A stretch of 64,000 nt of DNA, from contig NZ_OY726397.1 in NCBI RefSeq assembly GCF_963378095.1, positions 5,084,001-5,148,000 of the forward strand, read 5' to 3'. Each line of letters starts with the position of its first letter. Position 1 is the stretch's first letter. Made by a program: the position numbers and the translations under genes. Of this stretch, positions 48,264 to 55,914 are shown piece after piece. Source of the stretch: Mycolicibacterium sp. MU0053. GTDB taxonomy: Bacteria; Actinomycetota; Actinomycetes; Mycobacteriales; Mycobacteriaceae. The notes under the pieces were generated by a model. It saw only the letters and a list, made by a program, of their open reading frames with translations, was not told where the DNA came from and did not search any database.

Positions 48264-48818
48264 GAACGTCCGCGCCTTGGCCAGCCGATTCTCCAGGTAG
48301 TCGATCACGATGACGCGGCCCGCACCCATCAACCAGGCCGACTTCGCGGCGTACAGCCCGACCGGACCCGCCCCGAACACCGCGACGGTATCGCCTTCGG
48401 CGATGTCGGCGAGCTGGGCACCGAAGTAGCCGGTGGACAGGGCGTCGGTGCACAGCAGTGCGTCCTCGTCGTCCATCCAGTCCGGGATGACGGCGGGGCC
48501 CACATCGGCGAACGGCACCCTGACGAACTCCGCCTGCCCACCGTCGTACCCCCCGCACGTGTGGGAGTAGCCGTAGATGCCGCCGACGGCCGTAGCGTTC
48601 GGATTCACGTTGTGACAGTTGGAGTACAGCCCGCGCGCGCAGAAGTAACACGATCCGCAGAAGACGTTGAACGGCACCATCACTCGGTCCCCGCGTTTGA
48701 GGTTCTGTACCGACGGACCGACCTCCTCGACCACCCCGATGAACTCGTGGCCGAACGTCATGCCGACCCGGGTGTCCGGCATCGCACCCACGAAACGCGC
48801 CCTGCCACCGCCGATGTG
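48264..48818 (-). pseudogene. Zinc-type alcohol dehydrogenase, truncated at both ends
   Basis: From about 48818 the frame reads HIGGGRARFVGAMPDTRVGMTFGHEF. It continues with the structural-zinc cysteines (CGSCYFCARGLYSNC), the NAD motif VFGAGPVGLYAAK and DYLENRLAKARTF, then family similarity stops at 48264. The first 50 or so residues with the catalytic Cys (CGxD) and the C-terminal third are missing. The surviving part resembles glutathione-independent formaldehyde dehydrogenase-type enzymes. The GTG at 48791 could still start translation, but the product would lack essential parts. Confidence 0.75.
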
Positions 48819-48933
48819 CCCCCGCCTCCCGGATCGGCCCGGCGGCAGCTATGCATACCTGGGGCCCGCGAGGGGTACTCGGGACCGGCGCCGCCGCGGC
48901 GCTCTATGCCCACAAGCAGCACAGGAGGCGGGG

Positions 48934-50283
48934 ATGGCATCGGCAGCGACGGCCAACGTACGGGAGGGCGGACCGCCCGAGAGCAAGCTCAAGCGCAAGA
49001 TCACCGGGCCGCTGTTGTTCCTGTTCATTCTCGGCGACGTGCTGGGGGCCGGCATCTACGCCCTGATGGGTGTGCTGTCCGGCAAGGTCGGCGGCGCATT
49101 GTGGGCGCCGCTGTTGGTGGCGCTGCTCCTGGCGCTGCTGACCGCAGGCTCCTATGCCGAGTTGGTCACCAAGTACCCGAGGGCCGGCGGCGCGGCGGTG
49201 TTCGCCGAGCGTGCCTTCGGCCGGCCCCTGGTGTCCTTCCTCGTCGGGTTCTGCATGCTCGCCGCCGGCGTGACCAGTGCTGCGGGGCTGTCGTTGGCGT
49301 TCGCGGGTGACTACCTCACGACCTTCATCGACGTGCCGCCGATAGCGGCTGCGGTGGTGTTCCTGGCATTGATCGCCGCGCTCAACGCGCGCGGTATCAG
49401 CGAATCGGTCAAGAGCAACGTGGTCATGACGATCGTCGAACTGACGGGCCTCCTCGTCGTGATCATCGCCGGGGCCGTAGTGCTCGGCGGCGGTCGCGGC
49501 GACGTCGGTCGCCTCGGCGAGTTACCCGACGGATCGGTGCCGGCGGTCGCGATCCTGGCGGGGGCGATCATCGCCTATTACTCGTTCGTCGGCTTCGAAA
49601 CCTCGGCCAACGTCGCCGAGGAGATCCGCAACCCAAGCAAGGTTTACCCGATGGCACTCTTCGGCGCCCTCATCACCGCCGGGATCGTCTACGTCCTGGT
49701 GGGGATCGCCAGTTCCGTGGTGTTGGCCCCCGAAGACCTGTCCCAGTCCTCTGGCCCGTTATTGGATGTTGTCGCCGCGTCCGGGCTCGGCTTTCCCGAC
49801 TGGGCATTCAGCGCGATCGCGCTCATCGCTGTGGCCAACGGGGCGCTGCTGACGATGATCATGGCAAGTCGACTCGCGTTTGGAATGGCCGAACACGGCC
49901 TGCTCCCGGGGGTTCTCAGCCGGGTGTTGCCGCAGCGCCGCACGCCATGGGTGGCCATCCTCGCCACGACCGGGGTCGCCATGCTGCTCACGTTGGTCGG
50001 CGACCTTTCCACCCTTGCCGAAACGGTGGTGCTGCTGTTGTTGTTCGTCTTCATCGCGACCAACGTCGCAGTCCTGGTGTTACGCCGAGACAGCGTGGAG
50101 CACAGCCATTTTCGGGTGTGGACCGGCGTTCCGGTGCTGGGGGTGGCCTCCTGCGTCCTGCTGCTGACCCAGCAGACGGCCAAGGTGTGGCTGTTCGCGG
50201 CCATCCTGTTGGCCGTCGGTGTGGTGCTGTACTTCGCAGCGCAAGCCGCAGCGCAGCGTACCGTCGACGATTCGGCGTCCTGA
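48934..50283 (+). CDS. APC-family amino acid permease
   Basis: ATG 48934 (MASAATANVREGG) has AGGAGG six bases upstream. The frame extends further but has no pattern there. The 449-residue protein has about 12 TM helices. TM1 reads LLFLFILGDVLGAGIYALMG, with the conserved G-x-G-I substrate motif, and further on are YAELVTKYPRAGGAAVFAERAFG and FVGFETSANVAEEIRNPSK, as in APC permeases (cationic or neutral amino acids). The start lies 115 bp from the alcohol dehydrogenase remnant, on the opposite strand. Confidence 0.92.
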   Translation: MASAATANVREGGPPESKLKRKITGPLLFLFILGDVLGAGIYALMGVLSGKVGGALWAPLLVALLLALLTAGSYAELVTKYPRAGGAAVFAERAFGRPLVSFLVGFCMLAAGVTSAAGLSLAFAGDYLTTFIDVPPIAAAVVFLALIAALNARGISESVKSNVVMTIVELTGLLVVIIAGAVVLGGGRGDVGRLGELPDGSVPAVAILAGAIIAYYSFVGFETSANVAEEIRNPSKVYPMALFGALITAGIVYVLVGIASSVVLAPEDLSQSSGPLLDVVAASGLGFPDWAFSAIALIAVANGALLTMIMASRLAFGMAEHGLLPGVLSRVLPQRRTPWVAILATTGVAMLLTLVGDLSTLAETVVLLLLFVFIATNVAVLVLRRDSVEHSHFRVWTGVPVLGVASCVLLLTQQTAKVWLFAAILLAVGVVLYFAAQAAAQRTVDDSAS

Positions 50284-50457
50284 GCACGCGACCTCGGGCG
50301 AAATCCTCGGCTCGCATCCCGCGGTTTTACGCCTTTCACCTGCATCCGGAACGGCAGCCAGGTAGGATGAGGGACGGTTCAGCAGCAGCCGTCCGGGTCG
50401 CGATCGCGACACATCGCCACCCACAGTTTCGACGCTGAGGCGATAGGGCTGACAGAT

Positions 50458-50853
50458 ATGACAGATATCCTCACCACGGATCCATTTGGGCGACGCTCCC
50501 GAGGGCGAGCTACTCCCCCGGGTACCGGTTTTCGCCGTGCGGAACCCGAAATAGCCACGGACTGGCAGGATTTCGACTTCGCACGGGTCTTGGTGTCCGG
50601 GGACATCGATGCGGCCCACACCTGCGAAGTGCGCGACTACGTGCTGAGCAAGGTGCTGGTCTGCCACCGTCTGGTTCTCGACCTCACCCGTGTACGGTTC
50701 TTCTCGTGCGAGGGATACCGGATGCTCGGGACGCTCAAACAGCGGTGCACCCTGGCTGATGTCGAGTTCAAGGTGCTCTACGGACCGCACGTGACAACCA
50801 CCATCGGAGTCTGCGAGCAGGCCGACCAGCACGCACGCACCGCGGTGAACTAA
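50458..50853 (+). CDS. STAS-domain protein with altered phosphorylation site
   Basis: This 131-residue protein has about 40 variable residues and then a STAS fold: FARVLVSGDIDAAHTCEVRDYVLSK, HRLVLDLTRVRFFSCEGYRML. In anti-sigma factor antagonists the last motif reads about F-(I/L)-D-S-(S/T)-G, with the Ser phosphorylated. Here the same place is F-S-C-E-G, so the usual Ser is Cys. It may regulate by binding only. It is convergent with a GAF-ANTAR gene, also a regulator. Confidence 0.8.
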   Translation: MTDILTTDPFGRRSRGRATPPGTGFRRAEPEIATDWQDFDFARVLVSGDIDAAHTCEVRDYVLSKVLVCHRLVLDLTRVRFFSCEGYRMLGTLKQRCTLADVEFKVLYGPHVTTTIGVCEQADQHARTAVN

Positions 50854-50868
50854 GGGGCGTCGGCGAGG

Positions 50869-51552
50869 TCACCGCAGGCGGCTGTCGATCACTTTCTGCG
50901 CGATGTCGGCGAGCTTGATGTTGCTCTCTTGCGACAGTTGGCGCAGCATGTCGAACGCGCGCACGTCGTCGACGTCGAACCGCTCCATGATGATGCCCTT
51001 TGCCTGGCCGATCCGGTCCCGGCTCAGCAGCGCCGTCTCGAGCTGATGCCCGTGCTCGTTTGCCAAGATGGCCGCGGTGGCATGGGCGGCCAGCACGCTA
51101 CCGACGGTCTGAGCGTCGCTGTCCCATACGTGCGGCTGAAATCCGAAGAGGTTGAGCGCCCCCGCGGTCCGTTCGGCGGTGAACAGTTTGAACGAGATAC
51201 CGCTGAGCACACCGATTTCCACTACCGCCGGCGAATACTGCGGCCACCGTGTCTCCTGCCGGAAGTCTTCCGTGCGCACCACCAAATCGTCGAGTGCCGC
51301 CTGGATGCACGGCCCTTCGTTGAACTTCACCTGCAATTCGTCGAGACGCTCGGGTATGTCCGTGGTGCCGCCGAGGGACTCGAAACCGTTTCGACGAATC
51401 ATCAGCACCCCCGCCGTGTCCACCCCCGGAATCAGCTCCACGGCCGCAGCTGTGACCTCGGCAAGCACATCCTCGGTCGCGCGTCGCGCCGCCGTCGCTC
51501 GGGCCAGCTCGGCCATTCGTGCCGCCAGGTCGCGATCCGATTGCGTCGCCAT
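50869..51552 (-). CDS. GAF-ANTAR regulator
   Basis: This 227-residue protein has an N-terminal helical segment, a GAF domain (about residues 20-150: LIPGVDTAGVLMIRRNGFESLGGT, EGPCIQAALDDLVVRTEDFR) and the C-terminal ANTAR RNA-binding domain (LLSRDRIGQAKGIIMERFDVDDVRAFDMLRQLSQESN). GAF-ANTAR proteins act as antiterminators that bind paired hairpins in leader RNA. The signal it senses is unknown. Confidence 0.92.
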   Translation of the reverse strand: MATQSDRDLAARMAELARATAARRATEDVLAEVTAAAVELIPGVDTAGVLMIRRNGFESLGGTTDIPERLDELQVKFNEGPCIQAALDDLVVRTEDFRQETRWPQYSPAVVEIGVLSGISFKLFTAERTAGALNLFGFQPHVWDSDAQTVGSVLAAHATAAILANEHGHQLETALLSRDRIGQAKGIIMERFDVDDVRAFDMLRQLSQESNIKLADIAQKVIDSRLR

Positions 51553-51657
51553 ACTCCGCCCTTTCCCCTTTGGTCGGCCCGCTGCTCACGGAACGGGCGC
51601 GATTCTGGGCATCGAGTCTATGGTTTGGACTTCTGCGTTACTGGATATCAGCCTGCG

Positions 51658-52593
51658 ATGGGCGCGGAATGGGATTGCGTCGTCGTCGGGGGCGGGGCGG
51701 CGGGTTTGAGCGCCGCATTGGTGCTGGGCCGGGCGCGGCGCCGGACCCTGATGATCGACGCCGACGCCCAGAGCAACCGCGCCGCCTCCGTCATCGGCGG
51801 ACTGCTCGGTTACGACCAGCGGCCACCCGCCGAGTTCTACGAAGCCGGCCGTCGGGAGCTGAAGGCCTATCCCAGCGTCCAATACCGCCCCGGGGAGGTG
51901 CTGGACGGCACCCGGACCGTCGACGGGCTGGGGCTTCGTCTCGATGACGGTCACCGCGTCGCGGCCCGACGGGTGTTACTCGCCACCGGCATGCAGTACT
52001 GCCCGCCAGATCTACCGGGTCTGGCGGAATTGTGGGGCACGACGGTGTTCCAGTGCCCGTTCTGCCACGGGTGGGAGATGCGTGATAAGCGGCTGGCCGC
52101 GCTGGCAAACGGCGAAGAAGCGGTACACGCCGCGCTGATGCTCCGAGGCTGGAGCGACGATGTCGTCGCCGTGACCGACGGTCCCGCTGACCTCGACCCC
52201 CACCAGCGTCGACTGCTGCAAGACGCCGGTGTGGCCGTCGATGAACGCCGGCTCGTCGGCGTGGTCGGCAGCGCGGGCAAACTCACCGAGCTGACCTTCG
52301 CGGAAGGCCCGCCGTTGCCGCGCGACGGGCTGCTGGTGGAGGCCCCGCTGCAACAGCGGTCGCCGCTGGCCGAAAAGCTGGGCGCCAGTTGCACTTCCGG
52401 CCCGCTGTCGCCCGATGCGATCCGCGTCGACGAGCTGTTCAGGACGGATTCACCTGAGGTATTCGCCGCCGGTGACGTCTGCACCGAGCATCCGCACGTC
52501 GCAGGCGCAATCGCCGCGGGCTCCAATGCCGCGATGATCGTGGTGCAAAGCCTGCTCGCCGATGACGTCGGGCTGCCCTATCCGCCGTCCTGA
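51658..52593 (+). CDS. Thioredoxin-reductase-like FAD oxidoreductase
   Basis: ATG 51658 starts MGAEWDCVVVGGGAAGLSAALVLGRARR at the FAD motif. The longer frame to 50929 is shadow of the GAF-ANTAR gene. The 311-residue protein has the redox pair CPFCHGWEMRD (about residue 130) and the C-terminal FAD motif EVFAAGDVCTEHPHVAGAIAAGSNAA. The second Rossmann motif is weak: the region after MRDKRLAALANGEEAVHAAL lacks GxGxxG. This is common in the ferredoxin/bacillithiol-type low-molecular-weight TrxR-like branch. The partner is unknown. Confidence 0.87.
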   Translation: MGAEWDCVVVGGGAAGLSAALVLGRARRRTLMIDADAQSNRAASVIGGLLGYDQRPPAEFYEAGRRELKAYPSVQYRPGEVLDGTRTVDGLGLRLDDGHRVAARRVLLATGMQYCPPDLPGLAELWGTTVFQCPFCHGWEMRDKRLAALANGEEAVHAALMLRGWSDDVVAVTDGPADLDPHQRRLLQDAGVAVDERRLVGVVGSAGKLTELTFAEGPPLPRDGLLVEAPLQQRSPLAEKLGASCTSGPLSPDAIRVDELFRTDSPEVFAAGDVCTEHPHVAGAIAAGSNAAMIVVQSLLADDVGLPYPPS

Positions 52594-52694
52594 TTGCCGC
52601 GTGCACGTTTGGCCGACGACGGTACCGGGAACCTTCAGCCACAGTGCAGCGTGGCCGGTGGGGGTCCGCCGGCCAAGAGGGCAGGGAGGCCGAG

Positions 52695-53096
52695 ATGCAA
52701 CCGAAACCCGACGCCGATGCGCCGATCGGGGAGCTGATCGCGCAGTTGTCGGCTCAGACCACGCGGCTGGTGCGTGACGAGATGCGCTTGGCGCAACGCG
52801 AATTCACCGAATCGGCAAAACACGCCGGCCGTGGCGCCGGCATCATCAGCGCCGCCGGGATCGCGGCGATGTTCGGATTGGCCAGTGTGGTCACCGCCGC
52901 CATAGCCGCTCTCGCCCTGGCGGTACCGGTGTGGGCGGCGGCGCTGATTGTTGCCGCCATCCTCTTCGTCAGCGCCGGTATCGCGGCTCTGGTCAGCAAA
53001 AAACAACTCGAGCAGGCCTCCCCCACCCCGGAACGGACCGTGGCCAACGTGAAACAGGACATCGAGGAAGTGAAGGGCGCTCGACATGAACGCTGA
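52695..53096 (+). CDS. Phage holin superfamily III / DUF1469 membrane protein
   Basis: ATG 52695 (MQPKPDADAPIGELIAQLSAQ) gives 133 residues with GGGAGGC-like purines upstream. An amphipathic N-terminus (RLVRDEMRLAQREFTESAKHAG) is followed by two TM helices (AAGIAAMFGLASVVTAAIAALALAVPVWAAALIVAAILF). It is the first of a tight three-gene set with DUF3618 and DUF4235 proteins, known in many actinobacteria, probably linked to the envelope. It overlaps the next gene by 11 bp. Confidence 0.87.
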   Translation: MQPKPDADAPIGELIAQLSAQTTRLVRDEMRLAQREFTESAKHAGRGAGIISAAGIAAMFGLASVVTAAIAALALAVPVWAAALIVAAILFVSAGIAALVSKKQLEQASPTPERTVANVKQDIEEVKGARHER

Positions 53097-53454
53097 GAAC
53101 ACACCCCCACCCGACCGCAACGACGAGCCCGGGGCGGACGCCGATATCGACGAGATTCAGGCCGACATCGAGAAGACTCGCGATGAACTCGGCCAGACCG
53201 TGGAAGCGCTGGCAGCCAAGGCCGACGTGAAGGCCCGGGCCGAGCGGAAGCTGACCGAGACCAAGGAGCGGCTCAGCGAGCAGGCCTCGCACACCGGCGA
53301 GGTAGTAGCCGACAAGGCGCACGCCGCCCAACTCGCCACCCGTGAAGCGCTCACCACCGACACCGGAACGGTGAAACCGGCGGTTCCGGTGGCCGCCCTG
53401 ATCGCCGCAGGCGCCCTCATCATCGGCGTCGTGCTCTGGCGTCGTCGCCGCTGA
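53086..53454 (+). CDS. DUF3618 membrane protein
   Basis: This 122-residue protein is acidic at the N-terminus, then IEKTRDELGQTVEALAAKADVKARAERKLTETKERL, the DUF3618 helix, and one C-terminal TM helix (VPVAALIAAGALIIGVVLWRRRR). The ATG at 53086 overlaps the DUF1469 gene. Co-occurrence with DUF1469 and DUF4235 is common in mycobacteria, though its role is not established. Confidence 0.88.
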   Translation: MNAENTPPPDRNDEPGADADIDEIQADIEKTRDELGQTVEALAAKADVKARAERKLTETKERLSEQASHTGEVVADKAHAAQLATREALTTDTGTVKPAVPVAALIAAGALIIGVVLWRRRR

Positions 53455-53486
53455 CCATTCCCTGCTTGCGAAAGGAAGCACATCCC

Positions 53487-53777
53487 ATGCCGAACAAACC
53501 GAGCACGTCCGCGAAAATCCTGTACCGGCCCGTGGGCCTGGTGAGCTCGATGGTCGGCGGTCTGCTTGCCAGCGTCATCTTCAAGCAGGTGTGGCGGCGC
53601 GCCTCCCCGGGCGACAACTCCGATCCGCCCCAGCCGTTGGAAACCGAGTACCCGTTCAAGGAGATCTTGCTGGCCGCCGCCATTCAGGGCGCGATCTTCT
53701 CGGTGGTCAAGACCGTGATCGACCGGCAGGGTGCCCGGTTGTTCGAGCGGGCGACCGGTGAGTGGCCCGGTAGCTGA
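53487..53777 (+). CDS. DUF4235 membrane protein
   Basis: ATG 53487 (MPNKPSTSAKILYRPVGLVSSM) after GAAAGGAAG gives 96 residues. There are two hydrophobic segments, GLVSSMVGGLLASVIFKQVW and EILLAAAIQGAIFSVVKTVID. It is the third gene of the DUF1469-DUF3618-DUF4235 set, starting 32 bp after its neighbour. Confidence 0.87.
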   Translation: MPNKPSTSAKILYRPVGLVSSMVGGLLASVIFKQVWRRASPGDNSDPPQPLETEYPFKEILLAAAIQGAIFSVVKTVIDRQGARLFERATGEWPGS

Positions 53778-53791
53778 CCTCGGCGTCCCCA

Positions 53792-54709
53792 CTAGTGCCG
53801 GCGGACGAAGCTGACCTCGGATCGGGTGAGAGGCCGGGCGCATTCGCTGCAACTGAGCCGCGGCGACAACGCCTCGCCGCATCGAAGATGGGTCAGTCGA
53901 ACGGGTGGCTGCCCCTTCGCCAACCACCGGTCCCCCCAAGCCAACATCGACAACGGCACCGGATACAAATCCAGCCCCTTGGCGGTGAGCCGGTATTCGT
54001 AGCGCGGCGGCCGTGTTTGATAGGCCTGCTTTTCGATGATGCCATGGTCGACGAGGTGCTGGAGGCGCTGGCTCAGAATGTTGGTGGCGATACCGAGGTG
54101 TTGCAGGAACTCCTCGAAACGGGCCGTGCCGTAGAACAATTCGCGGATGATCAGCGCGCTCCAGCGGTCGCCGAGGACCTGGAGGGTGGCGGCGATGGAA
54201 CTGCGCCGCGGGCGCTGCAGCAGATCCAGATTGGGCGCGCGCCGCCGCGCGGCGGTATCCGGGCCCGCGTCGAGCGCGCCCGGTCGCCGGTCGAAGCTGA
54301 CGTCACGCGCGTGGATCACCTCGTTGCACGCGGCGCAGCGCAGCTCAGCCCGAATCCGGTCACGACAGCCGATGTGAGCCACCCGCAGCGGGACCGGTTC
54401 GCCGTCGGAATACCAACGATCGCCCCAGGCCATCGCGGTCATCGCGCACATGAAGAAGTCGGCTCCGGCCGGGGTGAGGGTGTAGTCGCGGCCGTCCTGC
54501 GCCATCAACCCGTTGGCGCACAACGACGACAGGCGCGCGCTCAGGGTCGAGCGCGCGATCTGCAGGCGGTTCTGAAACGCATCGAACCGGTGGGTGCGGT
54601 CGATGATCGCGTCGCTGAGCAGCAACCATGACCAGGCATCCCCAATGGCCTCGACGGCGCCGAACACCGAACAGCTGAGCGGCGCAGATGACTCGGCCAG
54701 GTCCGACAC
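53792..54709 (-). CDS. Tandem double HxlR-type transcriptional regulator
   Basis: This 305-residue protein carries two HxlR-like winged helix domains in one chain. The first is about residues 13-110 (AVEAIGDAWSWLLLSDAIID...RFDAFQNRLQIARSTLSARL). The second is about 170-265 (TLQVLGDRWSALIIRELFYGTARFEEFLQHLGIATNILSQRL). Each is followed by a CxxC pair (LRCAACNEV, LSCSECARP), probably zinc or redox linked. Normal HxlR proteins have one domain and dimerise, so this is a covalent dimer. It follows the enoyl-CoA hydratase gene by 28 bp and is a likely regulator of this operon. Confidence 0.88.
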   Translation of the reverse strand: MSDLAESSAPLSCSVFGAVEAIGDAWSWLLLSDAIIDRTHRFDAFQNRLQIARSTLSARLSSLCANGLMAQDGRDYTLTPAGADFFMCAMTAMAWGDRWYSDGEPVPLRVAHIGCRDRIRAELRCAACNEVIHARDVSFDRRPGALDAGPDTAARRRAPNLDLLQRPRRSSIAATLQVLGDRWSALIIRELFYGTARFEEFLQHLGIATNILSQRLQHLVDHGIIEKQAYQTRPPRYEYRLTAKGLDLYPVPLSMLAWGDRWLAKGQPPVRLTHLRCGEALSPRLSCSECARPLTRSEVSFVRRH

Positions 54710-54737
54710 CGAATCAGCCTACCGCCTGCAGTTCGGA

Positions 54738-55526
54738 TCAGTCCTGCCAGAACGTCTTTGATCGCTGTCGCCGCTGCTGACGACGTTCCCGGTCCCGGAA
54801 GTCGGAGACCCCGTCGGTCTTGTGGCGACCGATCCATTCGGCCTCGAGCGCGAGGCCGACGGCAATGTTGTCGGCGCCGTAGTTCAGGCACTTCTTGGTC
54901 CTCTCGAGGGTGCGTGGGTTCTTCTCCAACAACACCTCGGTCAAGGCCTCGACCTCGGCGTCGAGTTGCTCCGGTGTGGTGAGACGGTTGATCAGGTTGT
55001 ACTTCTCCGCGGTCGCGGCGTCGAAGAGGGCACCTATCAGGTTCCACTCCTTGGTCTTTCGGCGCCCGGCAAACCCGGCCAGCCGACTGGTGCCGCCCCA
55101 CCCCGGGGTGATCTCCCAATCGATTTCCGGCATCCCCCACCGCGACCGATCGGTGGCCACCACAAAGTCGCAGACCAGGGTGAGTTCGAGGCCGCCGCCG
55201 ACGGCGATCCCATCGACCTTCGCGATCGTCATCTTCGTCAAGTCCTCGATGATCTTCGCGGTCTCCTGGTACAGCCGGATCTGCCGGCCGGCGATCTCCT
55301 CGTCCCAGCTACTGAACTCGGCGACGTCATCGCCGGCGCAGAAGGTGTCGCCGGCGCCCTGGAGCACCACCACCCGGCACTCCCGGTCGTCGCGAATCTC
55401 CCGTACGGCGTGGTTGAGCTGCTCGGACAGGTCGCGGTCCAACGCGTTGTGCACCCGGGGCCGATTCAACGTCACCGTGGTCACCGGACCGGAACGCTCC
55501 ACGATCAACTTCCGTTCGTCATTCAT
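54738..55526 (-). CDS. Enoyl-CoA hydratase/isomerase family protein
   Basis: ATG 55526 (MNDERKLIVERSGPVTTVTLNRPRVHNALD) gives 262 residues. The crotonase-fold oxyanion-hole motifs are GAGDTFCAGDDVAEF (about residue 61) and KVDGIAVGGGLELTLVCDFVVAT (about 105). Catalytic acids are not certain: the usual glutamates of true hydratases are not obvious, so it could be another crotonase enzyme. It is expressed with the double HxlR regulator and preceded by tandem 18-bp repeats. Confidence 0.87.
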   Translation of the reverse strand: MNDERKLIVERSGPVTTVTLNRPRVHNALDRDLSEQLNHAVREIRDDRECRVVVLQGAGDTFCAGDDVAEFSSWDEEIAGRQIRLYQETAKIIEDLTKMTIAKVDGIAVGGGLELTLVCDFVVATDRSRWGMPEIDWEITPGWGGTSRLAGFAGRRKTKEWNLIGALFDAATAEKYNLINRLTTPEQLDAEVEALTEVLLEKNPRTLERTKKCLNYGADNIAVGLALEAEWIGRHKTDGVSDFRDRERRQQRRQRSKTFWQD

Positions 55527-55542
55527 GGCAACCTCCAACTAG

Positions 55543-55578
55543 TTACTTGCATAACAAGACGTACTTGCATAACGAGAC
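55543..55578. repeat. Two contiguous 18-bp direct repeats, candidate HxlR operator
   Basis: TTACTTGCATAACAAGAC (55543-55560) and GTACTTGCATAACGAGAC (55561-55578) agree at 16 of 18 bases and abut. Each holds CTTG-CATAA-C(A/G)AG, a short inverted repeat. They lie 17 bp upstream of the enoyl-CoA hydratase start, and two adjacent sites would suit a two-domain HxlR protein. Confidence 0.65.
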
Positions 55579-55914
55579 TTTAGAGCACCTGCGCCTGTCG
55601 GACAAGGGCCGGCGCGGATGACTGCGGCGCGTGGCCGTCGACGGTCCCGGTTCGATGCTTGAACGTGTTGCAGCAGAAGGCCGTTCGTTCCTGCAGGATT
55701 GAGCCGGCCGCGCCGCCGGCCATTGTGGCGCGCGCAAAACACCATGACGGCGATTAAGTATCAACTACTTGTCATCTTGGCGGCTGCGAGCTACGGTCGG
55801 AGCCGGTAGCCCTGCCCGCAGCGACGGAAGAACCTACGGCGCACTGCAGACGGGGTCCGCTGGTACGCAGCCCTGCGCCGGCGTTCTTTGAGGTCGAATT
55901 GCAGAGGAGCGGGC
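55579..55914. promoter_or_regulatory. 336-bp divergent region between enoyl-CoA hydratase and first Rieske gene
   Basis: Apart from the candidate operator at 55756-55776 I see no gene. Short frames are Arg-rich and lack family patterns. The start of the Rieske gene is preceded by AGGAGCGGGC. Confidence 0.45.
55756..55776. promoter_or_regulatory. 21-bp site matching the reductase promoter site, candidate MarR operator
   Basis: AAGTATCAACTACTTGTCATC here, read on the other strand, agrees at 19 of 21 bases with the sequence at 59380-59400 over the reductase promoter. Its core CAAGTAGTTG is nearly a palindrome. It lies 138 bp upstream of the first Rieske gene. Confidence 0.65.

Noticed and set aside
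50929..51657. N-terminal extension of the TrxR-like flavoprotein
   Set aside because: It is antisense to the GAF-ANTAR gene, and the FAD motif begins only after the ATG at 51658.
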